A DNA stretch of 64,000 nt from Chromatiales bacterium (GCA_020351875.1 CP070671.1:2667766-2731765); one strand, 5' to 3'. Counted from the stretch's first letter, positions 16,956 through 26,438 are shown. Made by a program: numbers and translations. Notes: generated by a model from the letters alone, not told the origin.

Positions 16956-17774
16956 ATGACGACAGCGAGCCAGCCATCCCTGGGTAACGGTGCGGGCCTG
17001 CTGGCGCCGCACGAACCTGCGCCCTTTGAGGTGGTGCCCGCTGCGATCCGCCATCCGGCCTTGCTGGTCTGCGACCACGCGGCTGCCCGGATGCCTGCTG
17101 GTCTCGGCACACTGGGGTTGCCGCCGGCGAAACTGGCCGATCACATTGCGCTGGACATCGGCGCTGCCGCGCTGACCGAGCAACTGGTCCAGCGTCTGCA
17201 GATTCCCGCGGTGCGGGCCACCTACTCCCGGCTCGTAATCGACTGCAATCGACGACTGGATGACCCGACCGCGTTTCCCGAAGTCAGCGACGGCGTCGAG
17301 GTGCCGGGCAACGTGCGCCTGGGGCACCCCGAGCGCCAGCAGCGTGCCGAGACCATCTACTGGCCTTACCATCATGCGATTCGCGATCAGCTGGCCGGGC
17401 TCGAGGCTCACGCGCCGGCGCCTGCGCTGATCGCGATTCACAGCTTCACGCCACACATGAACGGTCTTTCGCGCCCTTGGCAGATCGGGATCCTCTGGGA
17501 CAAGGATCCGCGCGTACCGGTGTCGCTGCTTGAGGGGTTGCGGCAGGTCCCGGGACTGGAGGTGGGTGACAACGAACCGTACTCCGGCAAGCATCCGGCC
17601 GACTTCACCGTGGACCACCACGCTGAGGCGGAGGGTCTGCCCCACGTATCCATTGAAGTGCGCCAGGACCTGATCTGCACGGACGAGGGTGCGGAACACT
17701 GGGCGAATATCCTGGCGGAAGCCCTGCTGCCCATCCTGGGCGACCCATCACTTTACGTTCACTGGTCCGGCTGA
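16956..17774 (+). CDS. N-formylglutamate amidohydrolase family protein
   Basis: The protein has 272 residues from the ATG at 16956, chosen because GGAGGAG lies 6 bp upstream; an ATG at 16932 lacks such a site. It belongs to the FGase family (zinc-dependent hydrolases of N-formylglutamate). Characteristic stretches are LLVCDHA, AIHSFTPHMNG and a late HVSIEVRQDL. Classical HutG acts in histidine breakdown, but no hut genes are near. The stop codon overlaps the start of the YbdK-like ligase by one base, so the two are translationally coupled. The substrate may therefore be a gamma-glutamyl or formyl amide other than formylglutamate. Confidence 0.82.
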   Translation: MTTASQPSLGNGAGLLAPHEPAPFEVVPAAIRHPALLVCDHAAARMPAGLGTLGLPPAKLADHIALDIGAAALTEQLVQRLQIPAVRATYSRLVIDCNRRLDDPTAFPEVSDGVEVPGNVRLGHPERQQRAETIYWPYHHAIRDQLAGLEAHAPAPALIAIHSFTPHMNGLSRPWQIGILWDKDPRVPVSLLEGLRQVPGLEVGDNEPYSGKHPADFTVDHHAEAEGLPHVSIEVRQDLICTDEGAEHWANILAEALLPILGDPSLYVHWSG

Positions 17775-18913
17775 TGCCCGTTCGCGAGCCCAGTTTCACC
17801 ATCGGCATCGAAGAGGAATACCTCCTCGTCGACCGCACCACGCTCGACCTGGTCAGCGATCCGCCGAACTCCATCCTCGCCGAGTGCCAGCGCCTGACCA
17901 GCAAGCAGGTGACGCCCGAATTCCTGCGCTCGCAGATCGAAGTGGGTACCCGCGTGTGCCGCACCGTTGCAGAGGCCCGGGACGACCTGCAGCGCCTGCG
18001 CCGTGTCGTCGTGGACGTGGCAGGCAGCGAGGGCCTGGCGCCCATCGCGGCATCCACCCACCCCTTCGCGCTGTGGACGGAGCAGCAGACCAGCCAGGTC
18101 AGCCGCTACAGCGACCTGTCCGAAGAAATGCAGGCGGCAGCGCGGCGCCTGCTGATCTGTGGCATGCATGTGCACGTTGGCGTCGAAGACGACGAACTGC
18201 GCATCGACCTGCTGAACCAGATGCGCTACTTCCTGCCGCACCTGCTGGCCCTCAGCACGTCGTCGCCCTTCTGGGAAGGGCAGACCACCGGGTTGCGCTC
18301 CTACCGCCTGACGATTTTCGACAACCTGCCGCGCACCGGCTTGCCGGAGTACTTCGAGAGCTACGCCGAGTATCAACGCCATGTGGACGTGCTGATCAAT
18401 GCGGGCCTGCTGGAAGATGCCACGAAGATCTGGTGGGACCTGCGCCCGAGTGCGCGTTATCCCACCCTGGAAACGCGAATTTTCGACGTCTGCACGCGTC
18501 TCGACGACGCAGTCTCGCTGGCGGCCATCACGATCTGCCTGTTGCGCAGCCTGTTCCGGCTCCGCCAGGCGAACCAGCGCTGGCGAATCTACAGCCCGAT
18601 GCTGCTGAACGAGAACCGCTGGCGGGCCATGCGGTACGGCATGGATGAAGGGTTGCTGGATCTGGCGAAGGGCACCATCGTGCCGTTGCCACAACTGATC
18701 GACGAGATCATCGACCTGATCCGGGAAGACGCCGAAGCACTGGGCTGCGTCGACGAGGTTTTGCACGCGCGTGAGATCCTGAGCCGCGGCACCAGCGCGC
18801 ATCGCCAGCTCCAGGCCTACGAGCGAGCTTGCCAGGCCGGGGCCAGCGAAAAAGAGGCCTTGCGCGAGGTCGTGGACTTCCTGATCGAGGAAACCGCCCG
18901 GGGCCTCCGTTGA
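17774..18913 (+). CDS. YbdK-family carboxylate-amine ligase (GCS2)
   Basis: This 379-residue member of the glutamate-cysteine ligase 2 family starts with the ATP/glutamate-site motif FTIGIEEEYLLVD and includes CGMHVHVGV and a late RYPTLETRIFD stretch. Family members join amino acids or weak amines to glutamate; the YbdK subgroup has only weak glutamate-cysteine ligase activity. The start overlaps the upstream stop by one base. Pairing with an FGase-like hydrolase is a recurring arrangement whose biological product is not settled. The DusA start codon, TTG 18910 or ATG 18937, follows directly. Confidence 0.87.
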   Translation: MPVREPSFTIGIEEEYLLVDRTTLDLVSDPPNSILAECQRLTSKQVTPEFLRSQIEVGTRVCRTVAEARDDLQRLRRVVVDVAGSEGLAPIAASTHPFALWTEQQTSQVSRYSDLSEEMQAAARRLLICGMHVHVGVEDDELRIDLLNQMRYFLPHLLALSTSSPFWEGQTTGLRSYRLTIFDNLPRTGLPEYFESYAEYQRHVDVLINAGLLEDATKIWWDLRPSARYPTLETRIFDVCTRLDDAVSLAAITICLLRSLFRLRQANQRWRIYSPMLLNENRWRAMRYGMDEGLLDLAKGTIVPLPQLIDEIIDLIREDAEALGCVDEVLHAREILSRGTSAHRQLQAYERACQAGASEKEALREVVDFLIEETARGLR

Positions 18914-18936
18914 CAGCGGGTCCCGGCACTGCGGCC

Positions 18937-19911
18937 ATGCAGCGGCGGGTCTGCGTGGCCCCGATGATGGACTGCACGGATCGCCACTGTCGGTATTTTC
19001 ACCGGCTGCTCGCGCCGAAGGTCGGCCTGTACACCGAAATGATCACGGCCAGGGCGATCGTGCATGGTGACCCGGAGCGACTACTGGCTTTCGCGCCCGT
19101 CGAGCATCCCGTGGCGCTGCAGCTCGGCGGCAGTGAACCGGAGTTCCTGCGTCGGGCGGCAGCCATTGTGCGGGCCGGATTTCCATATGACGAACTGAAC
19201 CTGAACGTGGGTTGCCCGAGCGACCGGGTGCAGTCGGGTCGTTTTGGCGCCTGCCTGATGGCCGACCCGGAGCTCGTCGCGGACTGCTTGCGGGCGCTGG
19301 CCGCCGAATGGGATGGGCCGGTGACCGTGAAATGCCGGATCGGTATCGACGCGCAGGACGACTATGGCTTCCTGGCCGCGTTCGTCGGGACGATGGCCGC
19401 CGCCGGTTGCCGCGTGGTCATCGTTCACGCCCGCAAAGCCATCCTGCAGGGCCTGTCGCCGAAAGAAAACCGCAGCATCCCGCCGCTGCGCTACGACCGG
19501 GTGCACCGGCTGAAGCGCGATTTTCCGGACCTTGAGATCATCCTGAACGGGGGAGTCGACAGCATCGACAAGGCGGAGCACGAACTGAACCGTGTGGACG
19601 GGGTCATGATCGGGCGCAAGGCCTACGCCGATCCCTGTTTTCTTGCCGGGCTACAGGCCCGGTGCCTGGACGGGGCCACGCCGCCAGTGCCCGATCGGGC
19701 CGGTGTGGTCCGCAAAATGGCCGCCTATGCCGCCACGCACGTGGCAGGCGGCGGGCGCCTGCAACAGGTCACTCGGCACATGCACGGGCTGTACGCCGGG
19801 CAACCGGGCGCCGCGCGATGGCGGCGTTACCTGGCAGAAGCTGCAGCGTGCCGGGACGCCGATGCAGACACCTTGTTGCGATCGCTCGAGCTTTTTGAAG
19901 CCGCTGCTTGA
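18937..19911 (+). CDS. dusA: tRNA-dihydrouridine synthase A
   Basis: The enzyme reduces uridine to dihydrouridine in the tRNA D loop (U20/U20a) with FMN and NADPH. From the ATG at 18937 it has 324 residues, close to the E. coli length. A TTG at 18910, overlapping the upstream stop as TTGA, is an alternative start adding nine residues. Visible are VAPMMDCTDRH near the N terminus, the NLNVGCPSD segment, the catalytic cysteine in GACLM, VKCRIGID and the phosphate-binding GVMIGRKAYADP. The DusA subgroup is indicated by YTEMITARAI. The gene may be co-transcribed with the two preceding genes. Confidence 0.93.
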   Translation: MQRRVCVAPMMDCTDRHCRYFHRLLAPKVGLYTEMITARAIVHGDPERLLAFAPVEHPVALQLGGSEPEFLRRAAAIVRAGFPYDELNLNVGCPSDRVQSGRFGACLMADPELVADCLRALAAEWDGPVTVKCRIGIDAQDDYGFLAAFVGTMAAAGCRVVIVHARKAILQGLSPKENRSIPPLRYDRVHRLKRDFPDLEIILNGGVDSIDKAEHELNRVDGVMIGRKAYADPCFLAGLQARCLDGATPPVPDRAGVVRKMAAYAATHVAGGGRLQQVTRHMHGLYAGQPGAARWRRYLAEAAACRDADADTLLRSLELFEAAA

Positions 19912-20027
19912 TGTTTGCGCCAACAGTAGGCGACACTGCGCCTGCCCGCGGCAACTCACCACGGCATGCGGCAAACGGACCTTGCATTACGCGGGCAGTT
20001 AACGGCTATTAACAGGAGTTCGACACC

Positions 20028-20864
20028 TTGGCTGCAAGAAAAGATGAAGTTTTGCGCGCGGAAACGCGTCCCCGGACCATGGCTGAACAGGCCGACCGCC
20101 ACGCACTGTACGAGCAGTCCGTGCAGAACGTGGAGTCGGAGGTGGAGTTCATCCGCGACACCTTCAAGGAGCTCCGCGGTCGTGTGCCGGTGAGCTTTCG
20201 CGAAGATTTTTGCGGGACCGCTGCCGCGGCCTGCGAATGGATTCGCCAGGGGCCAGAACAGTCTGCCATCGGCGTAGACATCGATGAAGACGTGCTGGAC
20301 TGGGGTCGCCGTCACAACGTGGCGGCCATGGAGCCCGAACAGCAGGCCCGTTTGAAGTTGCACCAGGACAACGTACTGGAGGTGGTGACCGAGCCCGTCG
20401 ACGTCGTGGGGGCATTCAATTTCAGTTACTACCTGTTCAAGACTCGCGACGAGATGCGTGCCTATTTCCGGGCTGCCTGTCGCGGTCTGAAGCCGGACGG
20501 CATCCTGTTCCTCGACGCCTTTGGCGGGCATGAAGCCTTCGAGGAAATGAAGGAGAAGACCAAGTACGACAACTTCACCTACATCTGGGACCAGGCGAGC
20601 TATCACCCGATCTCGGGGGACATGCTGTGCCACATTCACTTCAAGTTTCCCGATGGTTCCAGGATGAAAAAGGCCTTCACGTATGACTGGCGGCTGTGGA
20701 CCCTGCCCGAGATTCGCGAAGTGCTCGCCGAGGCCGGCTTCCGCCGAATCACGGTGTACTGGGAGGGCACCGATGAGGACGGCGAGGGCGACGGAGAATT
20801 TACGCCGGACGAGCAGGGTGAGGCCGACGCCGGCTGGATCGTCTACATAACAGCCGAGCGCTGA
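20028..20864 (+). CDS. Class I SAM-dependent methyltransferase, substrate unknown
   Basis: The 278-residue protein shows a Rossmann methyltransferase core. The SAM site lies around EDFCGTAAAACEWI and the acidic strand end IGVDIDEDVLDWG. It is followed by the DNVLEV, FNFSYYLF and LKPDGILFLD segments. A C-terminal acidic region (EGTDEDGEGDGE) precedes the final strand. The first in-frame start is TTG at 20028, with AGGAG 9 bp upstream; an ATG at 20079 would remove the first 17 residues. I do not recognise the substrate and the neighbours give no clue. Confidence 0.75.
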   Translation: MAARKDEVLRAETRPRTMAEQADRHALYEQSVQNVESEVEFIRDTFKELRGRVPVSFREDFCGTAAAACEWIRQGPEQSAIGVDIDEDVLDWGRRHNVAAMEPEQQARLKLHQDNVLEVVTEPVDVVGAFNFSYYLFKTRDEMRAYFRAACRGLKPDGILFLDAFGGHEAFEEMKEKTKYDNFTYIWDQASYHPISGDMLCHIHFKFPDGSRMKKAFTYDWRLWTLPEIREVLAEAGFRRITVYWEGTDEDGEGDGEFTPDEQGEADAGWIVYITAER

Positions 20865-20903
20865 AGCGGATGGGGGCTGGCTTTGCGCCCCGGCGCTGTG
20901 CCG

Positions 20904-20909
20904 TATAAT
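20904..20909 (+). promoter_or_regulatory. Perfect -10 element before the cyclase-FHA gene
   Basis: TATAAT lies 34 bp before the predicted start. The -35 region at the right distance (CTTTGC at 20881-20886, 17-bp spacer) is weak. Confidence 0.4.
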
Positions 20910-20943
20910 CACGGTTGGTTTTACATATTCTGGTGTCGTTGAC

Positions 20944-21858
20944 TTGACTGCCGTGGCCGAAGACCAGCAAATCGCCATTGTCTTTGCCGACGTGGTGGGC
21001 AGTACCCACCTTTACGAGGCCATGGGTGATGATCAGGCCCGTGAGACGGTCACGCGTTGCCTGGACGTGATGAAGGAGGCTACCGAGCAGTTCGGCGGCA
21101 CCGTCATCAAGACCATGGGCGACGAGGTGATGTCCACCTTTACCACGGCTGACGATGCGATGAACGCGGCAGCCCAGATGCAGCAGCGCATCACCAATAA
21201 TCCGCAGATCGCCGGCGGCGGCACCCACGTGGCGATACGGATCGGGTGCCACTTTGGCCCGGTGGTGAATCAGGACCGCGATATTTTCGGGGCCTCAGTG
21301 CACACGGCCAACCGTATGACGTCCCAGGCGAAGTCCGGCCAGATCCTGACCACGGCGGCAACCGTAGAACAGCTGAGTGGCGAATGGCGCGGTCTCGTGC
21401 GCCAGATCGACGTGGCTGCAGTCCGCGGGCGCAGCGACGAACTGGCGGTCTTTGAAGTGCTCTGGCAGCCGGAAGAAGCCACCAGCATGCTGCCGTCTGT
21501 CAACGTCGGCCCGAAGGCGGTACCGGCGGAGCAACGCCTGCGTCTACGTTACCAGGACAACGAGCTGTTGCTGACGCAGGATTCCAGCGGCGATGTCACG
21601 ATCGGGCGGGCGGATGAGAACAACCTCGTGGTCAAGGGCAACCTGATCTCGCGCATTCACGCTCGTGTCGAAGTCGTGAAGAATCGATACATGCTGGTGG
21701 ATGAAAGCACCAATGGCACCTTCATCCAGCGCGACGACGGTGAAGAGATCTACGTCCGTCGCGACAGCGCCGAACTGAGCGGTTCCGGCGTAATCAGCCT
21801 GGGGCGGGTGGCGCCGCGCGGCGCACCACTGGCCATCGAGTACAGCCTGGAGTCTTGA
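20944..21858 (+). CDS. Class III nucleotide cyclase domain fused to an FHA domain
   Basis: The 304-residue soluble protein begins at TTG 20944. The cyclase homology domain covers residues about 8-175. It has metal-binding Asp16 (FADVVGST) and Asp60 (MGDEV), adenine-contact Lys56 and Asp113, and the arginine Arg124. The position of the catalytic asparagine is occupied by His120 (GASVHTANR instead of the usual VN-x-A-x-R). An FHA domain follows (about 217-290) with intact phosphothreonine-reading residues IGR, SRIH and NGT. The protein therefore links cyclic nucleotide chemistry, or binding, to recognition of a phosphorylated partner. The cyclase may be weak, inactive or specialised. Confidence 0.85.
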   Translation: MTAVAEDQQIAIVFADVVGSTHLYEAMGDDQARETVTRCLDVMKEATEQFGGTVIKTMGDEVMSTFTTADDAMNAAAQMQQRITNNPQIAGGGTHVAIRIGCHFGPVVNQDRDIFGASVHTANRMTSQAKSGQILTTAATVEQLSGEWRGLVRQIDVAAVRGRSDELAVFEVLWQPEEATSMLPSVNVGPKAVPAEQRLRLRYQDNELLLTQDSSGDVTIGRADENNLVVKGNLISRIHARVEVVKNRYMLVDESTNGTFIQRDDGEEIYVRRDSAELSGSGVISLGRVAPRGAPLAIEYSLES

Positions 21859-21871
21859 GGCCGCCGCGTAT

Positions 21872-23614
21872 CTACTTCAGCGTCTTCAGGATTTTCTGGT
21901 GCTCCGCGGTGAGCAGTTCCGGCACGCGGTGCTCGTACTCGGTGAAGTACTCCCCGACGGTTTGCATTTCCTCGCGCCAGGCAGCGTGGTCGACCGTCAG
22001 CAGTTGTTTCAGCGTGTCGGGATCCAGGTCGAGGCCGTCAAGGTCCAGGTCGGCCGGCCGTGGCAGGTAGCCGATGGGCGTATCTTCTGCTTCAACCTGG
22101 TTTTCACAGCGGTCGATGATCCAGCGCATGACCCGGAGGTTCTCGCCGAAGCCGGGCCACAGGAAGCGCCCGTCCGCATCCTGCCGGAACCAGTTCACGT
22201 GGAAGATCTTCGGTAGTTCATCGGCACGGGCGGCGAAACTGAGCCAGTGGCCCCAGTAGTCGGCAAAGTTGTAGCCGCAGAAGGGCTTCATCGCCATCGG
22301 ATCACGACGGGTGACGCCGACCTTACCCGCCGCTGCAGCCGTCGTCTCCGAGGCCACGCTGGCGCCGATCAGCACGCCGTGGTTCCAGTCCTTGGCTTCA
22401 TAGACCAGTGGCGCCAGTTCACGGCGGCGACCGCCGAAAATAATCGCGCTGATCGGCACGCCTGCCGGATCATCGGCCAGCTCTGAGTAGCACGGGTTCT
22501 GTTGCGCGCTCACGGTGAACCGGGAGTTGGGGTGCGCCGCTGGTTCACCTGAACCGTTCACCGCCCGGCCCTGCCAGTCAGTGACCGGCTGGTCGTCGTC
22601 CTTGCCTTCCCACCAGGGTTCATTGTTCGCGTTGACCGCGACGTTTGTGAAAATCGCATCGTGCTTGATCATGTCGAAGGCGTTGCGATTGGTCTGCACG
22701 TTGGTGCCCGGCACCACGCCGAAATAGCCGGATTCCGGGTTGATCGCGCGCAGCTGGCCGGCGTCATCGACGTGCAGCCACGCGATGTCGTCGCCCAGTG
22801 TGCGAACTTTCCAGCCATCCTGCGATTCCGGCGGGATCAGCATCGCCAGGTTGGTCTTGCCACAGGCCGACGGAAACGCCGCCGCCAGGTAGTGCTTGTC
22901 GCCCTGCGGGCTTTCCACTTCGACCAGCAGCATGTGCTCCGCGAGCCAGCCCTCCTGCGAGGCCTGCCAGCTGGCGATCCTGAGCGCGTGGCATTTCTTG
23001 CCCAGCAGCGCATTACCGCCGTAACCGGAACCGAAGCTCTGAATCTGCAGTTCCTGTGGAAAGTGCATGATGAAGCGCTGGTCGGGGTTCAGGTCGCCGA
23101 TGGAATGCAGGCCGCGCACGAACTTGCCTTCTCTCTCGATCCGTTCGAGGGCTGCCTGGCCCATACGGGTCATCAACTTCATATTGATTGCCACATACGG
23201 GCTGTCCGTGAGTTCCACGCCGCAGCGGGAGTAGGGCGAATCGATCGGGCCCATACAGTACGGGATGACGTACATCGTGCGGCCCTGCATACAGCCGTCG
23301 AACAGCGAGTCCATCTGGGCATGCGCTTCCGACGGGTGCATCCAGTTGTTGTTCGGCCCGGCGTCCTCGGCGTGCTCCGTGCAAACGAACGTCAGGTGCT
23401 CGACGCGGGCCACATCGTGCGGATCCGAGCGGTGCAGGTAACAGTTCGGATGCGTTTCCTGGTTAAGTTCAATCAGGTCGCCGGTCTCCAGCATCTCGCC
23501 GACCAGGCTGCGGTACTCGGCTTCGCTGCCATCACACCAGACGATGCGGTCCGGTTGCGTCATATTGGCGACTTCATCGATCCACTGCTGGAGCGCCTGG
23601 TTGCTCGTGGTCAT
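21872..23614 (-). CDS. pckG: Phosphoenolpyruvate carboxykinase (GTP)
   Basis: This 580-residue enzyme converts oxaloacetate plus GTP to phosphoenolpyruvate, the entry step of gluconeogenesis. It is the GTP type, unlike the ATP-dependent PckA of enteric bacteria. Visible are the P-loop AAFPSACGKTNLAML with the reactive cysteine, GDDIAWLHVD, HPNSRFTVSAQQNPC and the late VLRW-like segment MRWIIDR. The gene is convergent with the cyclase gene, 13 bp apart, and divergent from the helicase gene. Confidence 0.95.
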   Translation of the reverse strand: MTTSNQALQQWIDEVANMTQPDRIVWCDGSEAEYRSLVGEMLETGDLIELNQETHPNCYLHRSDPHDVARVEHLTFVCTEHAEDAGPNNNWMHPSEAHAQMDSLFDGCMQGRTMYVIPYCMGPIDSPYSRCGVELTDSPYVAINMKLMTRMGQAALERIEREGKFVRGLHSIGDLNPDQRFIMHFPQELQIQSFGSGYGGNALLGKKCHALRIASWQASQEGWLAEHMLLVEVESPQGDKHYLAAAFPSACGKTNLAMLIPPESQDGWKVRTLGDDIAWLHVDDAGQLRAINPESGYFGVVPGTNVQTNRNAFDMIKHDAIFTNVAVNANNEPWWEGKDDDQPVTDWQGRAVNGSGEPAAHPNSRFTVSAQQNPCYSELADDPAGVPISAIIFGGRRRELAPLVYEAKDWNHGVLIGASVASETTAAAAGKVGVTRRDPMAMKPFCGYNFADYWGHWLSFAARADELPKIFHVNWFRQDADGRFLWPGFGENLRVMRWIIDRCENQVEAEDTPIGYLPRPADLDLDGLDLDPDTLKQLLTVDHAAWREEMQTVGEYFTEYEHRVPELLTAEHQKILKTLK

Positions 23615-23742
23615 AGGAATCCTCGGATGAGCTGTCTGCTGGCCTGGAATGAGAAAATCCGCTGCTTCTGATGGTTTTCAGCGGAACCCGCGAGGGGCGT
23701 TGCGCGTATTATACAGATGGCACGTAACGGGTCAGCCGCTGC

Positions 23743-25764
23743 GTGTTCCCCGTCAACCCGAAGCCGGCGCCCAACCGGGCGGTCGCAGCGGTGCCCGAGG
23801 ACTGGAGAGTGGACACGCTGGCAGCAACTCCCAAGGCCGAGCCCGACGCGGGCCTGGAATCCCTGTTCGGCGCGGACGGGGCGCTGGCGGCTTGCCTGGA
23901 AAATTTCGCGCCGCGCCCGGAGCAACTCGCGATGGCGCAGGCCGTTGCCGCCGCGATTCGGGAGGGACGGCACCTCGTGGTCGAGGCTGGCACCGGCACG
24001 GGCAAGACTTTGGCATACCTGGTGCCACTGTTGCTCGCGGGGCAGCGCAGCGTTGTGTCCACGGGTACCCGGACACTGCAGGATCAGCTGTTCCATCGCG
24101 ACCTGCCGATGCTCGGCGCCGCGCTCGGGCGCCCGGCCCGGGTCCGCCTGCTGAAAGGCCGTTCAAACTACCTGTGCCACTATCGCTTCGAGCAGCTGGC
24201 CGGTGACGACAGGCCGGCGCAGGTGACAGCCGCGACGCTGCGGCGGGTCCGGGACTGGGCCAGGCAGACGGACTCCGGTGACGTGGCCGAACTGACCGGT
24301 ATCCCGGAGGCCTCGCCGTTATGGCCAAGGATCACCTCCACCGCTGACAACTGCCTGGGCACCCACTGCCCGTTCCTGGGTGAGTGTCACGTGGCAAGGG
24401 CGCGGCAGGCGGCCCGTGAAGCGGACATCGTCGTCGTAAATCATCACCTGCTGATGGCGGACCTGACCATGAAGGAGGAAGGCTTTGGGCGGCTGCTGCC
24501 CGGAGCCGAAGCCGTGGTGGTCGACGAGGCCCATCACTTCCCGGACGTCGCCCAGGGATTCCTGAATCTGACACTGGGCGCCGGCCAATTGCTGGACCTG
24601 GCCGGGGATGTGCGCGCGGAAGCCCTGGCGGCAGGCGCGTGGAGCACCGACCTGGGCGCGGTCGTCGATCAGCTCGACACGGCGACTCGCTCGGCGCGCG
24701 CCGGCCTGCAGGGTGCGGCCCAGGAGCTGGACTGGGACGCGGCCGGCGCCGATTTCCAGGCCGCACTGGAGGTCGTGACGGATGATCTCGATACGCTGGC
24801 CGGCGAACTGGAACCGCTGGTGGAATACAGTAGCGGCCTGGCTCGTTGCCGGGAGCGGGCGGCAAGCCTCGCGTCGTCGGCCAGGCGCCTGCTCGACGCA
24901 CCAGCTGACGAGTACGTTCGCTGGGTGCGCGTCACCGCCCGGGGCTTCAACGTGAATGCGACCCCGCTGGATGCGTCCGGCCAGATCCACGCGTTGCTCG
25001 AATCGCAGGCGTCCACCTGGGTGTTCACGTCCGCGACGCTCGCGGTGGGCGAGGATTTCACACACTTCACCGGTCGCCTGGGCCTGGGCGAGGTGGCGAC
25101 ACGCCAAGTACCGAGCCCCTTCGACTTCGGGCGCATTGCCCGGTTGTATCTGCCCGCGGGGCTGCCGGATCCCGCCCAGCCGGATTACACGGACCGGGTC
25201 ATCGACGCCGTGTTACCGGTCGTGGCTGCAAGCCGCGGGCGCGCGTTTCTGCTGTTCACTAGCCATCGTGCGCTGCGCCGCGCTGCGGAGCTGATTCGTG
25301 CGGTTCCCGATTTCGGGTTGCCGCTGCTGGTGCAGGGGGAAGCGCCGCGTTCCCGCCTGCTGGATGAGTTCTCCAGACGCGACAATGCAGTGTTGTTGGG
25401 TACCGCGACATTCTGGGAGGGCGTGGACATACGCGGCCATGGGCTGGTAGTCGTGATGATCGACCGCCTGCCGTTCGCATCCCCGGGTGAACCGCTGCTT
25501 GCGGCGCGCCTGCAGGCGATTCGCAACGCCGGCGGCAACCCGTTCCGCGACTACCAGTTGCCGCAGGCAGTGCTGAGCCTGAAGCAGGGGGCAGGCCGGC
25601 TGATTCGCGATTACAGTGACTACGGTGTCGTGATGCTCTGCGATCCGCGTGTGCAGTCCAAGTCTTATGGCCGGGTATTCCTGCGCAGCCTGCCGCCAAT
25701 GCCCGTGATCCGGGAGCTTGCCGAGGTGGAAGACTTTCTTGCGGCATGCGAGGCCCGCGCGTGA
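23743..25764 (+). CDS. yoaA: ATP-dependent DNA helicase YoaA (DinG/XPD family)
   Basis: The frame gives 673 residues from a GTG at 23743; the true start may lie somewhat later because the first 40 residues are poorly constrained. It is an XPD-like iron-sulfur helicase. Walker A is EAGTGTGKT (82-89), the Walker B box is VVDEAHH (Asp261), and four cysteines placed for a 4Fe-4S cluster are Cys145, Cys204, Cys209 and Cys215. The C-terminal motor has FTSHRAL, ATFWEGVDI and QGAGRLIRD. In E. coli YoaA works with HolC on stalled forks. The 3' end overlaps tsaB, the same neighbour as in E. coli. Confidence 0.92.
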   Translation: MFPVNPKPAPNRAVAAVPEDWRVDTLAATPKAEPDAGLESLFGADGALAACLENFAPRPEQLAMAQAVAAAIREGRHLVVEAGTGTGKTLAYLVPLLLAGQRSVVSTGTRTLQDQLFHRDLPMLGAALGRPARVRLLKGRSNYLCHYRFEQLAGDDRPAQVTAATLRRVRDWARQTDSGDVAELTGIPEASPLWPRITSTADNCLGTHCPFLGECHVARARQAAREADIVVVNHHLLMADLTMKEEGFGRLLPGAEAVVVDEAHHFPDVAQGFLNLTLGAGQLLDLAGDVRAEALAAGAWSTDLGAVVDQLDTATRSARAGLQGAAQELDWDAAGADFQAALEVVTDDLDTLAGELEPLVEYSSGLARCRERAASLASSARRLLDAPADEYVRWVRVTARGFNVNATPLDASGQIHALLESQASTWVFTSATLAVGEDFTHFTGRLGLGEVATRQVPSPFDFGRIARLYLPAGLPDPAQPDYTDRVIDAVLPVVAASRGRAFLLFTSHRALRRAAELIRAVPDFGLPLLVQGEAPRSRLLDEFSRRDNAVLLGTATFWEGVDIRGHGLVVVMIDRLPFASPGEPLLAARLQAIRNAGGNPFRDYQLPQAVLSLKQGAGRLIRDYSDYGVVMLCDPRVQSKSYGRVFLRSLPPMPVIRELAEVEDFLAACEARA

Positions 25765-26438
25765 CGGTCACCGGCTTTTGCTGCCTGGCCATCGACACAG
25801 CGAGCGATACGCCGACCGTGGCGGCTTGCCGCGGCGACAACGTGGCCGAACGCCAGGTGGACGAGGGCGGTCGCACGGAACAGATCTTCCGCTATGTCGA
25901 CGAGGTGCTGGCCGCCACGGGCCTGGCGTTGCAGGCCCTGGATTGTGTGGCGGTGGGCCGGGGCCCCGGCAGTTTCACGGGCCTGCGGGTTGGCATGGCG
26001 GCCGCCCAGTCCCTGGCCTTTGGGGCCTCGCTGCCGGTTTGCCCGGTGTCCAGCCTCGGTGTGCTGGCCTACGGTGCTGCGCGGCGTGCGGGAGTGGAAC
26101 GCGTCGTGGCCGCGCTGGACGCGCGCATGGGCGAAGTTTACGCAGGTGGTTACCGGGGCCGCGGCGCGGCCGTTGAGTGCGTGGACGCAGACTGCGTGAT
26201 GCCCCCGGGCAGGCTCGAGATTTCCGGCACCGAAGCGTTTCTGGCTGCCGGCCCCGGGTGGGCCGCATACCCGGAACTCGCTGCCCGCTTCGCCGACCGT
26301 ATTGAATCACTGGACCCGGCGGCCAGGCCCCGCGCAGCCGATCTGCTGGTGCTGGCACACGCGGCCTTTCAGCGCGGCGAGTCCGTTGCACCGGCCGACG
26401 CGCTGCCCGTTTACCTGCGTGATCGCGTGACCGGCTGA
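25746..26438 (+). CDS. tsaB: tRNA threonylcarbamoyladenosine biosynthesis protein TsaB
   Basis: The 230-residue protein belongs to the ASKHA-fold partner of TsaD and TsaE, needed for t6A37 in ANN-decoding tRNAs. It shows AIDTASDTPTVA near the N terminus, GRGPGSFTGLRVGMA and ALDARMGEVYAG. It overlaps the helicase gene by 19 bp if the ATG at 25746 is used. A GTG at 25761, overlapping the helicase stop as GTGA, is an alternative. TsaB is essential in many bacteria. Confidence 0.94.
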   Translation: MRGPRVTVTGFCCLAIDTASDTPTVAACRGDNVAERQVDEGGRTEQIFRYVDEVLAATGLALQALDCVAVGRGPGSFTGLRVGMAAAQSLAFGASLPVCPVSSLGVLAYGAARRAGVERVVAALDARMGEVYAGGYRGRGAAVECVDADCVMPPGRLEISGTEAFLAAGPGWAAYPELAARFADRIESLDPAARPRAADLLVLAHAAFQRGESVAPADALPVYLRDRVTG

